This document shows positions 62,230 through 64,000 of a DNA stretch of 64,000 nucleotides, piece after piece. This stretch comes from Porticoccus litoralis (GTDB lineage Bacteria; Pseudomonadota; Gammaproteobacteria; Pseudomonadales; Porticoccaceae). The notes under the pieces are model-generated. The model saw only the letters and a program-made list of their open reading frames with translations. It searched no databases and was not told the origin of the DNA. The position numbers and the translations under genes are program-made. Numbering within the stretch: the stretch's first letter is position 1; every line of letters begins with the position of its first letter. The stretch is from the NCBI RefSeq assembly GCF_030676955.1, contig NZ_JAUUUU010000005.1:1-64000 (forward strand), written 5' to 3'.

Positions 62230-64000
62230 CGATATCTGACGCCGAACAGCGCCGAATTGCGTTAGACCCTAACCGCTCCTTTGCGGTAGCTGCTCCGGCC
62301 GGTTCGGGTAAAACAGAACTGCTCACCCAGCGCGTGCTTCGCCTGTTATCAACCGTTGATGCCCCGGAAGAAATTTTATGTATGACATTTACCCGCAAAG
62401 CTGCAGGGGAAATGCGTCAGAGAATCATTCGAGCCCTCCAGCAGGCGGACCAGCAGGTACCGGACACCAGTGAACATCAGCGTGTCACGCTCGAACTGGC
62501 CCGCACGGCTCTGGATAGGGATAAGGCACTGGGTTGGCAGCTGTTACAGACTCCGAACAGGCTGAGAATTCTCACCATCGACGGTTTCTGCCTCAATCTC
62601 GCGAGACAGCTTCCTGCCGACAGTGGCTTTGGCGACCAGGTGGAACCGTTGGACAACCCCCTTCCCCACTATCGGCAGGTTATCGCTGAGCTGCTGTTAC
62701 CGGCGCTGGAACAACAGTCCCTGCTGGGAACCGCCGTAGGCACGCTGCTGCGTCATCTGGACAACGATCTCAATAAACTGGAGCAGCTCTTGGTAGAGCT
62801 GTTGCAAAAACGTGAACAATGGATCAGCCCGTTGCTGAGTGCCAGGGATGCGAAGGCCTATCTGGAACAGAATCTGCAAGTCGCCATCTACGAAGTTTTG
62901 TCCAGCGCGCACAGTAAGCTCGTCCCTTTTGGCAGTGAATTGGCCTCGTTGGCGGATTTCGCGGCCTCACAACTACCAAAGGAAAAGCAGCAGTCAAAAA
63001 TTGCCTCATGCCTGGGTATGACAGCCCTTCCCGAAGGCAATGGGGATCGTCTTGAGCAGTGGCTTGGTCTCTGTGAATTACTGCTGACCACCAGTAATCA
63101 GTGGCGTCTTAGCCTGAATAAGAACGTAGGCTTTCCGACAGATGTTGACGGCGATAAATCACTGGCAAAAGCCCGTAAGGATCGCATGAAGGCTTTGCTA
63201 TCGGAATTAAGGGAGATCCCCGGCCTGCAGGACACCCTTGAGGACGTGCGTTTCCTGCCCTATCACACCTACCCTGATAACCAGTGGCAGGCTCTCGATG
63301 CCCTGTGCCAGCTGCTTCCGACCCTGGCTGCGGCATTAAGCCTGCACTTTCAACAAATCAAAGCCTGTGATTTCACTGAAATCACACTGGCGGCATTAAG
63401 AGCGTTAGGCAGTGAAGACGATCCCTCGCAGCTGGCTCTCAGGCTTGATTACCAGATTAAGCATATCCTGACCGACGAATTTCAGGACACCTCCACCGCC
63501 CAGTTTGAGATACTTAAACAGTTGACCGCAGGCTGGCAGTCCAATGATGGGCACAGCTTGTTCATCGTCGGTGATGCCATGCAATCCCTGTATGGTTTTC
63601 GCAATGCCAATGTAGGGCTGTTTCTGGAGGCCCGCACCCAGCCCATCGGGCAAATCCAACTCGAACCATTGGATCTCACTGTCAACTTTCGCTCACAGGC
63701 GGGCATTATCCAATGGATCAACGAGCACTTTCCCGCGGTATTTCCCACGGAAGAAAATATCGCTCGCGGTGCTGTCCCCTACAGTCCAGCCACTGCGTTT
63801 CACGAGGCGATGTCAGGGTCTGCCGTGACCCTGGAAGCCTTTCTGGACTACCCGGACCGAGAGGCGGAAGCACAGCGCGTGGTCGAACTGGTGGCCGAAG
63901 CCAAGGGTGAAAACCCCGATGGTTCCATCGCCATACTGGTACGCAACCGCACTCACCTCCCGGAAATTCTCAGTGCATTGCGCCAAGCTGGCCATAGCTG
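62226..64000 (+). CDS. UvrD/AddA-like ATP-dependent helicase-nuclease, N-terminal part (runs off the window)
   Basis: The first 591 codons of a superfamily 1A helicase. Walker A is AAPAGSGKTELLTQRVLRLL near 20, motif Ia TFTRKAAGEMRQRI near 57, Walker B TDEFQDTSTAQFE near 414 and motif III GDAMQSLYGFRNANVGLF near 443. It begins in ATGA overlap with the AddB-like gene, so the two form an AddAB-type double-strand-break resection complex. The frame is open to the window end, and the expected C-terminal nuclease lies beyond it. Confidence 0.93.
   Translation, partial: MTISDAEQRRIALDPNRSFAVAAPAGSGKTELLTQRVLRLLSTVDAPEEILCMTFTRKAAGEMRQRIIRALQQADQQVPDTSEHQRVTLELARTALDRDKALGWQLLQTPNRLRILTIDGFCLNLARQLPADSGFGDQVEPLDNPLPHYRQVIAELLLPALEQQSLLGTAVGTLLRHLDNDLNKLEQLLVELLQKREQWISPLLSARDAKAYLEQNLQVAIYEVLSSAHSKLVPFGSELASLADFAASQLPKEKQQSKIASCLGMTALPEGNGDRLEQWLGLCELLLTTSNQWRLSLNKNVGFPTDVDGDKSLAKARKDRMKALLSELREIPGLQDTLEDVRFLPYHTYPDNQWQALDALCQLLPTLAAALSLHFQQIKACDFTEITLAALRALGSEDDPSQLALRLDYQIKHILTDEFQDTSTAQFEILKQLTAGWQSNDGHSLFIVGDAMQSLYGFRNANVGLFLEARTQPIGQIQLEPLDLTVNFRSQAGIIQWINEHFPAVFPTEENIARGAVPYSPATAFHEAMSGSAVTLEAFLDYPDREAEAQRVVELVAEAKGENPDGSIAILVRNRTHLPEILSALRQAGHS

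Overview
The window is a gene-dense piece of a chromosome from a marine-type gammaproteobacterium. The evidence is conserved gene order: uvrY/gacA-uvrC-pgsA followed by tRNA genes, rnd-ycgL-ycgN, dnaX-ybaB-recR, comEC-exbB-exbD-msbA-lpxK-kdsB-ptp-murB and yccA-tusE. GC content looks moderate, roughly 50-53 %. The layout recalls Pseudomonas, Marinobacter and Cellvibrionales relatives; I cannot name a genus from sequence alone. There is no phage, plasmid, IS transposase or CRISPR array.

Region 1 (1-7155, minus strand) is a biofilm adhesin locus. It holds a LapB/LapC/LapE-type type I secretion system (ABC exporter, membrane fusion protein, TolC-like channel) and the first 683 codons of a very large adhesin. 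The adhesin starts with a LapA-type retention module carrying a TAAG cleavage motif, followed by Calx-beta and VCBS-like repeats. Two of the repeats share 239 identical bases. Region 2 (7302-13723) holds dusA, talB and a TerB-like gene, an HsbR/HsbA-like phosphatase and STAS partner-switch pair with a degenerate receiver, mlaA, and a major porin.

Region 3 (13791-15765, minus) is the strongest candidate for an under-described system. It is a compact hvfA-hvfB-hvfC (bufferin type) RiPP operon: a secreted precursor with eight cysteines in tandem KCGE repeats, a DUF692/MNIO iron oxidase and its DUF2063 partner. Such operons are linked to oxazolone/thioamide copper-binding peptides. Region 4 (15886-33542) is mostly housekeeping: hrpA, an acyl-CoA synthetase, a MoxR/VWA pair, a POT peptide transporter, rnd-ycgL-ycgN, recR-ybaB-dnaX, ttcA, an all-alpha dUTPase and a metallo-hydrolase. 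The dnaX gene carries a complete programmed -1 frameshift signal (Shine-Dalgarno-like stimulator, A AAA AAG slippery site, immediate stop, 3' hairpin) that would make both tau and gamma.

Region 5 (33883-47910) has an unknown secreted protein, tRNA-Leu and tRNA-Cys, pgsA, uvrC, a GacA/UvrY regulator, an AlkB-like dioxygenase and the envelope operon. Region 6 (48077-57535) holds a patatin-like protein, yccA, a tusE without tusBCD, phhB, yjbQ, trmA, a HAD phosphatase and several small unknown envelope proteins. Region 7 (57609-64000) has rmuC with a DUF2489 partner, divergent from an AddB-like/AddA-like nuclease-helicase pair; the AddA-like gene runs off the end. Two diverged copies of a 120-140 bp element with inverted ends lie at 25331 and 37827, and each provides the TAG stop codon of the neighbouring gene.
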